Assembly: GCA_002435705.1 (NCBI GenBank)
Contig: DIVA01000052.1
Coordinates: forward strand, 62,001 to 126,000
Direction of reading: 5' to 3'
Length of the DNA: 64,000 nucleotides
Origin: Bacteriovoracaceae bacterium UBA6144
Lineage (GTDB): Bacteria; Bdellovibrionota; Bacteriovoracia; Bacteriovoracales; Bacteriovoracaceae
Under the pieces are notes generated by a model. It saw only the letters and a list, made by a program, of their open reading frames with translations. It did no database searches and had not been told where the DNA came from. Of the stretch, positions 8,059 to 15,956 are shown in pieces. The position numbers and the translations under genes are program-made. Every line of letters starts with the position of its first letter. Within the stretch, counting starts at the first letter, position 1.

Positions 8059-9098
8059 GACACCTAATAGCGTTTTTAATCATATTGCCAAGCATCGCGC
8101 TTGCAAAAAATGAGCTGACCTTTGATGGTTTCGTCGACATGTACTATGCCTATGATTTTAATAATCCCCAAAATGGGGATAGAGACTATACGACTCAGCC
8201 CGCTCGAAGTGATGAATTTAATATTAATCTGGCCCTTCTTGGTGTCACCCATAAGGTAAATAAACTCACTACAAGGCTTTCTTTTCAAGCGGGCACCTAT
8301 GTGCAATCCAATTACGCAGCGGAGCCGAGTGTAGGGAATACCAGCGGTCCCTCCCTTTCTCGAAACATTCAAGACGCCTTTGTGAAATATCAACTCACTG
8401 ATAAATCGAGTGTGATCGCAGGGATTATGCCCTCACATGTGGGGTATGAAAGTGTGTTTTCTATTGATAACTATACCTACTCTCGCTCACTGGCCGCTGA
8501 CTATTCCCCTTACTATCAATCGGGAGTGGGTTTGATTCATCAGCTTAATCCAAGCTGGACTTTTGAAGGGTATGTTTTGAATGGATGGCAAAATATTTCT
8601 GAAGACGATACCCGCAAGTCTTTGGGAACTGCGATTCGATATAATAAAGATAAATGGAGCGTGAATTATACCACCTATCTTGGAAGCTACTTAGAGCGCT
8701 CGAGACATTTTCATGATATTAATATTGAGTATCGCTTGAGTGAATCCGTGCGCTTGAAAACCTTATATAATTTTGGTGTCCAAGACCAAGCTGATAACAA
8801 GGAAGCCTATTTTTCAACTTTTAATATCCAAGCTCACTGGCAGATGAATCCGCTTCACGCTCTCTCTCTTCGCTTTGAAACGTATCATGATACTGAGCAG
8901 GCTAATATCACAACCAATACCGATCAAGCCTTTAACGTATCAGGTGGCTCTTTAGGTTATGATTATGCCATCGAAGAAGGATATCTTTTACGAGCAGAAT
9001 ATCGATACTTCAAGGGCAGTGAGAAAATTTATAAAAAGCAAGATTCCTTTGAAGATACTAATCAAAACTTCGTGATTTCTTTGGCGACCAGATTTTAA
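8055..9098 (+). CDS. Outer-membrane beta-barrel protein (OmpL-like, Bbp2 family) in kdp operon
   Basis: A 347-residue protein with a signal peptide (IAFLIILPSIALA). It is rich in amphipathic strands with aromatic girdle residues and ends in ATRF, the aromatic C-terminus recognised by the BAM machinery. Phrases such as LTFDGFVDMYYAYDFN, QDAFVKYQL and SPYYQSGVGL fit the putative beta-barrel porin-2 family (PF07642). It overlaps kdpC by four bases and precedes kdpD, so it is a true operon member. A role in bringing K+ across the outer membrane is a reasonable inference, but not shown. Confidence 0.85.
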   Translation: MRHLIAFLIILPSIALAKNELTFDGFVDMYYAYDFNNPQNGDRDYTTQPARSDEFNINLALLGVTHKVNKLTTRLSFQAGTYVQSNYAAEPSVGNTSGPSLSRNIQDAFVKYQLTDKSSVIAGIMPSHVGYESVFSIDNYTYSRSLAADYSPYYQSGVGLIHQLNPSWTFEGYVLNGWQNISEDDTRKSLGTAIRYNKDKWSVNYTTYLGSYLERSRHFHDINIEYRLSESVRLKTLYNFGVQDQADNKEAYFSTFNIQAHWQMNPLHALSLRFETYHDTEQANITTNTDQAFNVSGGSLGYDYAIEEGYLLRAEYRYFKGSEKIYKKQDSFEDTNQNFVISLATRF

Positions 9099-9140
9099 AG
9101 ATGGTAAGATTTAAGCAATTGATAAGTCTTTGGAGAGTCT

Positions 9141-11831
9141 TTGGATCATATAAGGCCTGACCCTGATCAAATTTTGGCTTCTATCAAAAAAGAAGAAAAG
9201 AAAAAGTCAGAAGGTCATTTACGGATATTTATAGGTATGTCGGCCGGAGTAGGGAAAACCTACTCCATGCTCGAGGCTGCCCACCAAAAGCTTCAAGAAG
9301 GTTTTGATGTGGCCGTGGGTGTGATTGAAACCCACGGAAGATCTGGCACTGAGGAAAAGCTTCAAGGTCTAAGAATTATCCCGCGACGAATTATTGAACA
9401 TCGGGGTGTCATGCTTGATGAGATGAATCTCGAGGAGATTATCAAGCAGAAACCTCAGATTGTTTTAGTTGATGAACTCGCTCATACCAATGCTCCTGGG
9501 TCTCGTCATCCCAAACGCTGGCATGATGTCATAGAGATTCTTGAAAATGGCATTGATGTTTATTCCACACTCAATATCCAGCATATTGAGAGCCGCAAAG
9601 ATGATGTTGAGAATATAACAGATATTATTATTCATGAAACGGTTCCGGATTCAATTCTTGAGAGAGCTGACCACATTGAAGTTATTGATATCCCTCCCGT
9701 CGATCTTTTAAAAAGACTAGAAGAAGGGAAGGTCTATCTCCCTGAGAAAGCAATTCAAGCCAAAGAGAATTTTTTTAAAACGGATAAATTAACAGCTTTA
9801 AGACAAATCCTTTTACGATTTTCTGCTGACAAGGTTGATGCTGAACTTCAGAGTATTCAAGCTAAGCGCGCTAAAGATAAAGTATGGAAGACTCAGGAGA
9901 AGATACTCTTAGCTGTAGGTCACGGTCCTGAGTCAGAAAAGCTCGTGCGAGTGACAAAACAGATGGCAACGAATTTACGTTGCCCATGGTTTGCGGTCTA
10001 TGTTGATACCGGACGCCACCTTTCTCCTGAGGATCAAAAAACTCTTTCATTTAACTTAGATCTTGCTCGAGAACTCGGGGCTAAAGTCATCACGACCGCG
10101 GAAACAGATATCGTGCAAGGGATTGACCGTGTTTGTTTTCAATTTGATATCACACAAATAGTTCTGGGGCGTCCAGGTTTTCAACCCATTAAAAACCTCA
10201 TTAACGGAGGGAGCCTTCTGGAGAGGTTGAATAAACTCAATAATCAGGTCTCCATCCATTTGGTAAGACTTGGTGCCACGCCCTCACGCTTTAAGATGCC
10301 AGAGAAGGTGAATTACTTCAGAGGGCTTAAACTTAATCAGTACTTTTTGGCGACACTTTATGTAATCACTCTTGCTCTGTTTAATCAGTTTGTTTTGGTG
10401 CATTTTAATCTTTTGCCCTATCGCTCCATTGGAATGGTTTTTCTTTTAGGTGTCACTTTTTGTGGACTCTTTCTGCCTTTAGGTCCAACGATTTGGGCTT
10501 CTCTATTAACAGTTCAGGTGTGGAATGTGTTTTTTATTCCCCCTCTTTATACCTTTCACATTGATTCGCCTGACGATATTGCTCTTGCTCTGAGCTTCTT
10601 TTTTACAGCTACTGTTACTGGGGCACTCACAAGTACGGTGAAAAAAAATCAAAATCTTCTTCGCGATCAAGAAGAGCGCACATCAGAGCTTTATCACTTT
10701 TCTCAGTTGATTGTGGAGTCGAGTAGTAAAGCGGAATGTATTGAAAATTTAACGAAGTCGCTCTCAATTTTTCTTAATGCTCATGTCTCGATTAGCCTTA
10801 AGTCGGAGTCTGGAACCCTTGAGTATTTTAAGCGAGGGGAGGACTGGATGTTTAATCGTCCAAAAGAGTGGGCCGCTGCTCTTTGGGCGTTTGAGAAAGG
10901 CAAAGTTGCTGGTAAATGGACTGATACCTTGCCCGATTCATCTTCTTATTTTGTTCCTTTAGTGGCCCGTGATGACAGTGTTGGTATCATCGGAATTTAT
11001 CCCCATGAAAAAGATTCTTCACTTCTAATCAATGACAGGGAGTTTGTTTTCTCTATTGCCTCTCAAGTGGCGCTTTATTTGCAGCGTGAACTCTATTATG
11101 AATCCGCAATTGAGAGTGAAAAACTTAAAAAGTCAGAAAAGATTCATCAGACACTTATGAACTCGGTCTCCCATGAAATAAAAACCCCTCTCACTGCTAT
11201 CTCTGGCATCGTGACGGCGATTGAAAAGCTAGAAAGTAAAGATACGGATACCTATAAGCAACTCAATCGTTCCCTGCATGAATCCGTTTATCGACTTAAA
11301 AGAATCGTCGATAACATGCTTGATGTCTCAAGGCTTGAAAGCGGCGTTTTATCCTTAAAGGAAGACTGGTTTTCAATCGAAGAGCTGATCGATAATGTGC
11401 TTGAGCAATTTAAAGTGGAGCTTTCAGACTTCTCAGTTACAAAAGACATTCCAAATGATTTTCCTTTGATTTTTGTGGACGGCAGATTTTTTGAACAGAT
11501 TCTTTATAATCTCGTGCTGAACTCAATAAAGTATTCTGAGAGTGTGAAAGAGATTTCTTTTAAAGTTGTGTTATCTCCCAAGAACTGGACACTTTTCTAC
11601 AAAGATCAGGGACCAGGAATTGAGCCGCAGTATCAGAAGTTAGTCTTTGATAAATTTTTTCGAGTTCCCGGAACCAAAACGGGCGGCTCTGGTTTGGGTC
11701 TTGGTATTGTTAAAAGTTTGGTGGAGTTGCACAAGGGTCACATTAAGATTCAACCTAACTCACAAGGCCTCACCTTTGAGTTGGAGCTTCCCCTTTATGA
11801 GCCACCAGAAATTAAGCAGGAAAACTTATGA
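9141..11831 (+). CDS. kdpD: Sensor histidine kinase KdpD
   Basis: KdpD of 896 residues, starting at TTG 9141 behind GGAGAG. The N-terminal KdpD domain holds a Walker A (GMSAGVGKT, 32-40) and the VDELAHTNAPGSRHPKRW motif. A universal-stress-protein domain covers about 250-380, four membrane helices about 400-510, and a GAF-like region follows. The kinase has its H-box SVSHEIKTPLT (His678) and N, G1 and G2 boxes (NLVLNSIKYS, DQGPGIE, GSGLGLGIV). It senses K+ limitation and turgor and phosphorylates KdpE. It overlaps kdpE by four bases. Confidence 0.96.
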   Translation: MDHIRPDPDQILASIKKEEKKKSEGHLRIFIGMSAGVGKTYSMLEAAHQKLQEGFDVAVGVIETHGRSGTEEKLQGLRIIPRRIIEHRGVMLDEMNLEEIIKQKPQIVLVDELAHTNAPGSRHPKRWHDVIEILENGIDVYSTLNIQHIESRKDDVENITDIIIHETVPDSILERADHIEVIDIPPVDLLKRLEEGKVYLPEKAIQAKENFFKTDKLTALRQILLRFSADKVDAELQSIQAKRAKDKVWKTQEKILLAVGHGPESEKLVRVTKQMATNLRCPWFAVYVDTGRHLSPEDQKTLSFNLDLARELGAKVITTAETDIVQGIDRVCFQFDITQIVLGRPGFQPIKNLINGGSLLERLNKLNNQVSIHLVRLGATPSRFKMPEKVNYFRGLKLNQYFLATLYVITLALFNQFVLVHFNLLPYRSIGMVFLLGVTFCGLFLPLGPTIWASLLTVQVWNVFFIPPLYTFHIDSPDDIALALSFFFTATVTGALTSTVKKNQNLLRDQEERTSELYHFSQLIVESSSKAECIENLTKSLSIFLNAHVSISLKSESGTLEYFKRGEDWMFNRPKEWAAALWAFEKGKVAGKWTDTLPDSSSYFVPLVARDDSVGIIGIYPHEKDSSLLINDREFVFSIASQVALYLQRELYYESAIESEKLKKSEKIHQTLMNSVSHEIKTPLTAISGIVTAIEKLESKDTDTYKQLNRSLHESVYRLKRIVDNMLDVSRLESGVLSLKEDWFSIEELIDNVLEQFKVELSDFSVTKDIPNDFPLIFVDGRFFEQILYNLVLNSIKYSESVKEISFKVVLSPKNWTLFYKDQGPGIEPQYQKLVFDKFFRVPGTKTGGSGLGLGIVKSLVELHKGHIKIQPNSQGLTFELELPLYEPPEIKQENL

Positions 11832-12511
11832 ACTCTAAAATCAAAATTCTCTTCATTGATGATGAGCAGCCCATTCGAAAACTCTTAGCTCATATCTTGA
11901 CCACAGAGGGGTATACAATTTTTGAAGCGGAGAGTGTGAAGGAAGGATTAGCTTCGGCTTCTCTTCATTCACCCGATGTGATTCTTTTAGATTTAGGTCT
12001 TCCTGATGGCAGTGGGGAAGAAGTTTTAATCAAGTTACGAGAATGGTCAAAGGCCCCGATCATTGTGTTAACGGCTAATAAAGCCGATGATGAGAAAGTG
12101 AAGCTCCTTGATCTTGGAGCGGATGATTATTTAGTGAAGCCTTTTCATGCTCCTGAACTTTTGGCCCGCATCCGTGTGGCCCTTCGTCACCAACAGAGAG
12201 ATACTGCAAATCCAGTCATTAGCTTGGGTGATTTGATGATTGATCTAAGTGGGCATCTGGTGAAAGTAAAGGGTGTCGAGGTGAAACTCACTTCTAAAGA
12301 GTATGAGTTTCTCAAAATTCTCGCAAAAAACGCTGGTAAGATTGTCACCCAGACTCAGATCCTCACTGAAATCTGGGGACCCAATAATGAGAACAACTCA
12401 CATTATCTCAGAGTCTATGTGGCCCAACTTCGAAAGAAGGTCGAAGAGCCTCTTGGTCAGAAGATTATTGTGACGGAGTCAGGGATAGGGTACAGACTTC
12501 TTGTGAACTAA
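11828..12511 (+). CDS. kdpE: Response regulator KdpE (OmpR family)
   Basis: A 227-residue regulator with a receiver domain (acidic pocket DDE at 11-13, phospho-acceptor Asp55 in LLDLGLPDGSG, conserved Lys in YLVKPF) and a C-terminal OmpR winged helix (KLTSKEYEFLKILAKNAG, YLRVYVAQLRKKVE, ESGIGYRL). It overlaps kdpD by four bases, so the two are coupled. Its expected target is the paired TTTACG site before kdpF. No clear terminator follows; repeat copy B starts within six bases of the stop codon. Confidence 0.95.
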   Translation: MNSKIKILFIDDEQPIRKLLAHILTTEGYTIFEAESVKEGLASASLHSPDVILLDLGLPDGSGEEVLIKLREWSKAPIIVLTANKADDEKVKLLDLGADDYLVKPFHAPELLARIRVALRHQQRDTANPVISLGDLMIDLSGHLVKVKGVEVKLTSKEYEFLKILAKNAGKIVTQTQILTEIWGPNNENNSHYLRVYVAQLRKKVEEPLGQKIIVTESGIGYRLLVN

Positions 12512-12516
12512 TTTGT

Positions 12517-12670
12517 TTCCGACTTTTCCGACTGAACCCATGAAATGACATGAAAACAAGTTATATGGGGTGAAATGATGACGTTCGCCGGAGGGAAGTT
12601 TTCATTCACAAACAATTGAAATACCTGTGATTTGTGTTGTCCCCGAAGTTAGATCGGGGAGTTCGGGCAT
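12517..12670 (+). repeat. Structured intergenic repeat, copy B
   Basis: This 154-base element is about 93% identical to copy D (18074-18227) with no gaps; by hand count there are 11 mismatches, five of them clustered. It begins with CCGAC repeats (ttCCGACttttCCGACt) and continues with CATGAAA/GTGAAA repeats. CCCAT near 12540 can pair with ATGGG near 12570. It ends in the conserved core AGATCGGGGAGTTCGGG, where CCCGAA and TTCGGG can pair. It sits between kdpE and convergent genes of unknown function. Confidence 0.8.
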
Positions 12671-12856
12671 GTTAAGACCTGACTTATTGTAATTAAAGGC
12701 TAGCTTATTATAGCAAAGATTGATTTGTCGATTTTAACGATTTTTTGGGAATTTAATAATCAATACAGCCTGTATTTTGAAGGGCGGATTGATTTCATTA
12801 AAAAATGATTTCAAGGTTTGGATCAATGACCAGAGGTTTCGGGTGAGCTCTTCTGA
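12671..12856. other. Non-coding stretch after repeat B
   Basis: This AT-rich spacer completes a 345-base gap between kdpE and the next gene. Besides repeat copy B in its first half, I see only a direct repeat of TGATTTCA near 12790-12812. There is no convincing gene, promoter or terminator. Confidence 0.5.
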
Positions 12857-13534
12857 TCAGGGCTTCAAAAAATAATGCTTAAGAAAGACCGTTGATGGGG
12901 TTAATTTCCAAAACTTCAGCCGGACGTATCCAATAGTTAGTTCCCGGGTCAGATCCGTAAGCGCTGAGCCGGCGAACTCTGAAGGCAAAGAATGAACATA
13001 CTCGCGATCTTCGTCACTGAATTCATCCTGCGGACCGACGACAAGAACTCCACCAATTTTTTCACTATGACCGAGACGGTAAATTTTAAAACTACCGTTC
13101 GACTGCAAGTGCGATCCGGTCTCAAGCCATGATTTACCGGTAGCACTCTGGCAGGTACTTCGAAAAGAATTTTGCTTCACGCACACAATAAGAGGGCGTG
13201 CGGCTCCCCTGAGGAAAAAATAACCACGGTCGGTCATTGTTTCCCTAAGGGATCGAAGGACCTCTAGCTGGCGGTAGCGACTCATCTTCCAGCGCGGAGA
13301 CGTTTTAAGGAAGCTCGCGCAACGTTCCAAAACATTTATTGCACTCTCTCTTCCCGATTGGACGTCGTCAACGATTGATGCTGCGAACGCGACCCCTTCC
13401 GGACCACCATATTTATAGTCCACAATGTCCTGGGCGCATTTAGCAGCGTCGATCACATCTGAGTCATTCGCCCAGACCTGCAATACGATCAACTGAAGGA
13501 AAAGAATAGAGAGGATAAGGGAGAGTTTCATCAA
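12857..13534 (-). CDS. Secreted protein of unknown function
   Basis: A 225-residue product with a Sec signal peptide (LSLILSILFLQLIVLQVWA). The mature part has Cys residues in AAKCAQDIV, LERCASF, IVCVKQ and RSTCQSA, compatible with disulfides in the periplasm. No family is recognised. It is the last of three consecutive minus-strand genes, each coding for a small exported protein. Its start overlaps the end of the 13531 gene by four bases (ATGA), so they form an operon. The set lies between repeat copies B and C and may be an acquired cassette. Confidence 0.65.
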   Translation of the reverse strand: MMKLSLILSILFLQLIVLQVWANDSDVIDAAKCAQDIVDYKYGGPEGVAFAASIVDDVQSGRESAINVLERCASFLKTSPRWKMSRYRQLEVLRSLRETMTDRGYFFLRGAARPLIVCVKQNSFRSTCQSATGKSWLETGSHLQSNGSFKIYRLGHSEKIGGVLVVGPQDEFSDEDREYVHSLPSEFAGSALTDLTRELTIGYVRLKFWKLTPSTVFLKHYFLKP

Positions 13535-14022
13535 TTATCGAAGTCTAATCTAGCGGTACAGTCGTAGGCGTACTCAGTTCTTCGCAGGCGGAAACCAGAC
13601 TTTCGTTCAATTTGAACTTTGATAAAATCCTCATCAGCTTCAAGAGTAAGAATTTCACGGTGCCTACCACTTGGAATATTTACGATAGGTCCTGTGTCGT
13701 AACTATCATTGTGCGCAATCATCGAGAGTGAGCCCTCACGAATATTTAGCACAGGGAATTTAGCGGAGTAGTGAAGATACAAGGCTTTCATGTTGGCCTC
13801 TTGAGGAGCAATGAAGACCGCGCAGGAATGCTCACTGTTAATCATCACTTTCAGATGACAGACTTCGCCCTTTGTGTTCGAACCCTTGAACGCCTTTTTG
13901 AAGCCATTGGCAGAAGATTCAAACTTCAAATGCTGATAAAGTCCATTGCATGCCTCAACTGTTTGCTCCGCAGTAGCAGAGCCAGATACGGAGAAGATAA
14001 GCGCAAAGAGGAGAGTCTTCAT
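13531..14022 (-). CDS. Secreted protein of unknown function
   Basis: A 163-residue protein with a signal peptide (KTLLFALIFSVSGSATA, cleavage probably before EQTVEA). The mature protein has four or so Cys (VEACNGL, EVCHLK, EHSCAVF, AYDCTARL), which suggests an extracytoplasmic disulfide-bonded beta fold. It shares a base-level junction with the 14022 gene and overlaps the 12857 gene by four bases. I know no family for it. Function unknown. Confidence 0.63.
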   Translation of the reverse strand: MKTLLFALIFSVSGSATAEQTVEACNGLYQHLKFESSANGFKKAFKGSNTKGEVCHLKVMINSEHSCAVFIAPQEANMKALYLHYSAKFPVLNIREGSLSMIAHNDSYDTGPIVNIPSGRHREILTLEADEDFIKVQIERKSGFRLRRTEYAYDCTARLDFDN

Positions 14023-14405
14023 TATTCCTCCCAGCTTCCGAAACAGATGAAATACAGCATCTGATCCTTCCCATCAATGTTCAAGCCGAAACTACCGTCA
14101 AACCCTTCCTGCCCTCTTACGGTCTGGAATTCTAGAGTGCTTCCTGTGACGAGAGTAAGAGTAGTTTTGACGTTCTTGCCAGGCAGAAGCCATTCGAGCA
14201 GCTGACCTTCGCCAAAAAGAGTACCAATATTTCCATTCTCATCCGATTCGTAAATAGTGAACTTACTCGGAGAAAGAGAAGGGTCTGTGTGGATAGTAAT
14301 CTTAAAAGCTTTTTTTTGATCGAAGTCTCCGCCGTCACAGGTCAATGGTTTTGCCAGAGCATTGTACGAAAAAATAAGTGTCAGAAGGAGCATCGTCCAT
14401 TTCAT
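14022..14405 (-). CDS. Small secreted protein of unknown function
   Basis: I place the start at ATG 14405, which has an AAAGGA site just upstream, instead of the open-frame ATG at 14426, which has none. This gives 127 residues with a signal peptide (TMLLLTLIFSYNALA). The mature part is beta-rich with LTCDGG near the start and YFICFGSWEE at the end, again suggesting a disulfide. It is the first gene of a three-gene operon of exported proteins. No family recognised. Confidence 0.62.
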   Translation of the reverse strand: MKWTMLLLTLIFSYNALAKPLTCDGGDFDQKKAFKITIHTDPSLSPSKFTIYESDENGNIGTLFGEGQLLEWLLPGKNVKTTLTLVTGSTLEFQTVRGQEGFDGSFGLNIDGKDQMLYFICFGSWEE

Positions 14406-14623
14406 CTGTATTCCTTTGTGATCCAAATGTGGCTTACGTATCCATAGAAGATAGAATCGTCCTTTGAAATTTTCTAAATGAGTAAAAAAGTAATGGTTTT
14501 AACCATTTTTCTGTTTAATATTTTTTAGCGATAGTTTACAGGACTGAGAATTTTTCGATAGACCCCCATGAAAATCTTTCATACGGCCATTTTCAAGAGG
14601 TTATGGATATGCCTTGGAAAGGC

Positions 14624-14653
14624 AAAAAAAAGGGGAATGATGATCATCCCCCT
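14624..14653 (-). terminator. Rho-independent terminator for the 14667 gene
   Basis: Read on the minus strand, GGGGATGA and TCATTCCCC form a strong hairpin (one bulged T), followed by a run of seven or more T. It lies 13 bases after the stop codon of the small membrane-protein gene. Confidence 0.8.
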
Positions 14654-14666
14654 AGAATTTCGAGCA

Positions 14667-14861
14667 CTATTTTAAGATGTCTTTTACTTTCATACCCGTC
14701 ATGCGCTCGGTGAAGGGTGAAAGCTTGGATGAGCCTTGCGAGGCTTTCTTTAGGGCCGCGAGTCTGACTTCCCCAGCTACCAAAAGAAGAGCAGAGGTGA
14801 TCATCCCCACAGCTAAAAAATGTGAAATAAAACTTTGAATTGCACTGATAAATGATTTCAT
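14667..14861 (-). CDS. Small membrane protein of unknown function
   Basis: A 64-residue ORF from ATG 14861, which has a GGGAGA site at good spacing; in-frame starts further upstream lack one. Residues 3-32 are hydrophobic (SFISAIQSFISHFLAVGMIT then SALLLVAG), giving one membrane helix. A cationic tail follows, ending FTERMTGMKVKDILK. A strong terminator directly follows, so it is a self-contained monocistronic unit, which supports it being real. No family recognised. Confidence 0.6.
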   Translation of the reverse strand: MKSFISAIQSFISHFLAVGMITSALLLVAGEVRLAALKKASQGSSKLSPFTERMTGMKVKDILK

Positions 14862-14880
14862 AAATCTCCCATAAAATTGC

Positions 14881-15062
14881 CATTTCACTCTGTGACGACT
14901 CTTGACGACTTTAACGACTAAAACCGTGAAACAGAGTGAAATGAAGTTAAATATGGTGAAATTGATGACTGTTGTGTTGCTTAGCTATCGCTCTTAAATC
15001 GGTGATTTGTTTGAAAATTTGTTAACCCCGTCTAGTGATCGGGTAGTTCGGGAATAGCTAAG
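14881..15062 (+). repeat. Structured intergenic repeat, copy C (diverged)
   Basis: This copy has a 5' perfect 13-bp pairing, CATTTCACTCTGT 14881-14893 with ACAGAGTGAAATG 14931-14943. The pairing encloses three CGACT repeats that correspond to the CCGAC repeats of B and D. The 3' half has a perfect 9-bp outer pairing, CTTAGCTAT 14980-14988 with ATAGCTAAG 15054-15062, and an inner AAATC-GGT-GATTT hairpin. It ends in the conserved core TGATCGGGTAGTTCGGG. Pairing is kept although sequence differs from A, B and D. It lies just before the brnT promoter. Confidence 0.65.
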
Positions 15063-15095
15063 TCCTCGTTAAGTTATTGATAAATAACTAGAATT

Positions 15096-15124
15096 TTAAT
15101 GTATATTGTGGTAATATACATTAA
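15096..15124 (+). promoter_or_regulatory. Perfect 12-bp inverted repeat at the brnT start
   Basis: TTAATGTATATT (15096-15107) is the exact reverse complement of AATATACATTAA (15113-15124), with a five-base spacer. The right arm ends on the A of the brnT ATG. It contains TATATT and TAATAT, either of which could be a -10. There is no ribosome-binding site, so the mRNA may be leaderless. It is the likely binding site for BrnA or for the HTH protein of the same operon. Confidence 0.75.
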
Positions 15125-15429
15125 TGAGTGTTGAGGATCTACTAAAAAATTGTGAAGGCTTCGAGTGGGATCAGGGAAATGACCAAAAAAACTGGGACCT
15201 CCACGAAGTCAAAAAAACTGAAGCGGAGCAAGTTTTCTTCAATCAGCCCCTGATCGTTTTTGACACGTACTCACAAAACGATGATAAGCGTTTCTTGGCA
15301 TTAGGTACAACAAACTCAGGAAGACTTTTAACAATTGTCTTTACGATACGAAAAAAGAAGTTCATTCGAGTCATTTCTGCACGAGATATGAGCCGAAAAG
15401 AAAGGAAGGCCTATGAAAGCCAAGACTAA
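15124..15429 (+). CDS. brnT: BrnT-family toxin
   Basis: A 101-residue protein matching BrnT (PF04365): the early GFEWDQGNDQKNW, then KKTEAEQVFF, RFLALGTTNSGRLLTIVFTI and the signature ISARDMSRKERKAYE. BrnT is a RelE-like ribonuclease toxin. The usual KHxV of the family reads LHEVKK here. It is first in the operon and overlaps brnA by 17 bases. Its start codon lies inside a palindromic operator without a Shine-Dalgarno sequence. Confidence 0.9.
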   Translation: MSVEDLLKNCEGFEWDQGNDQKNWDLHEVKKTEAEQVFFNQPLIVFDTYSQNDDKRFLALGTTNSGRLLTIVFTIRKKKFIRVISARDMSRKERKAYESQD

Positions 15430-15691
15430 GAAAGTTCCCACTTTTAAATCTGAGGATCAAGAAAGAGAGTTTTGGTCCAAAAACGATGCAACGGATTTTT
15501 TTGATCTTAAGAAAAGTGGAAAAAAAATCAAGCTTCCAAATCTTAAGCCCTCAACACAGACAATCTCTTTGAGGCTCCCGGAGGACTTGTTAGAAGAAAT
15601 TAAGGTTCTTGCAAACAAACGGGATGTTCCTTATCAGTCATTAATTAAGATCCTACTTAGAGAGAGTTTAGATGACGACTCGGCAGCCTAG
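15413..15691 (+). CDS. brnA: BrnA-like antitoxin (ribbon-helix-helix)
   Basis: A 92-residue antitoxin that overlaps the end of brnT. The C-terminal half is a ribbon-helix-helix (TISLRLPEDLLEEIKVLANK then DVPYQSLIKILLRESL), the DNA-binding and dimerising module of BrnA/CopG-type antitoxins. The N-terminal half has EDQEREFWSKNDATDFFD, the toxin-binding segment usual in this family. It overlaps the following HTH gene by 20 bases. Confidence 0.87.
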   Translation: MKAKTKKVPTFKSEDQEREFWSKNDATDFFDLKKSGKKIKLPNLKPSTQTISLRLPEDLLEEIKVLANKRDVPYQSLIKILLRESLDDDSAA

Positions 15692-15953
15692 CGTCCCAAA
15701 GCTTGGAGTTCGTCAGTCCGCCGGAGAATTCTTAAAGGTTATGATTCTCGAAGAGCGGGGTTTGACTCAAAAATGGCTAGCTGAAGAAATCGGCTGTGCT
15801 GAGCGAAAAATCTCTGAGATCTGTAACTGCAAGCGCGGGATCTCTGCTTCTTTTGCCATTGAGCTTGAGAAGGTGTTTGGGATCAGTGCTGAGTTCTGGG
15901 TTACCATACAGGCAAAATGGGATCTCTACAATGCCCGAATAAAAGCGGCATAG
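15672..15953 (+). CDS. HigA/VapI-like HTH protein in the brn operon
   Basis: A 93-residue protein of the HigA addiction-module family: SAGEFLKVMILEERGLTQKW, then LAEEIGCAERKISEICNCKR and GISASFAIELEKVFGISAEFW. It starts within the last codons of brnA, 20 bases before its stop, so three TA-type genes are coupled: toxin, RHH antitoxin and HTH protein. No second toxin is adjacent. It may be an orphan antitoxin or a dedicated transcriptional repressor of the module. The convergent phosphodiesterase ends four bases downstream. Confidence 0.85.
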   Translation: MTTRQPSVPKLGVRQSAGEFLKVMILEERGLTQKWLAEEIGCAERKISEICNCKRGISASFAIELEKVFGISAEFWVTIQAKWDLYNARIKAA

Positions 15954-15956
15954 GTA

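Noticed and set aside
14492..14507. Terminator AATGGTT-TT-AACCATT followed by T
   Set aside because: It is upstream of the minus-strand genes and follows no plus-strand gene, so there is nothing for it to terminate; stem is only seven pairs.
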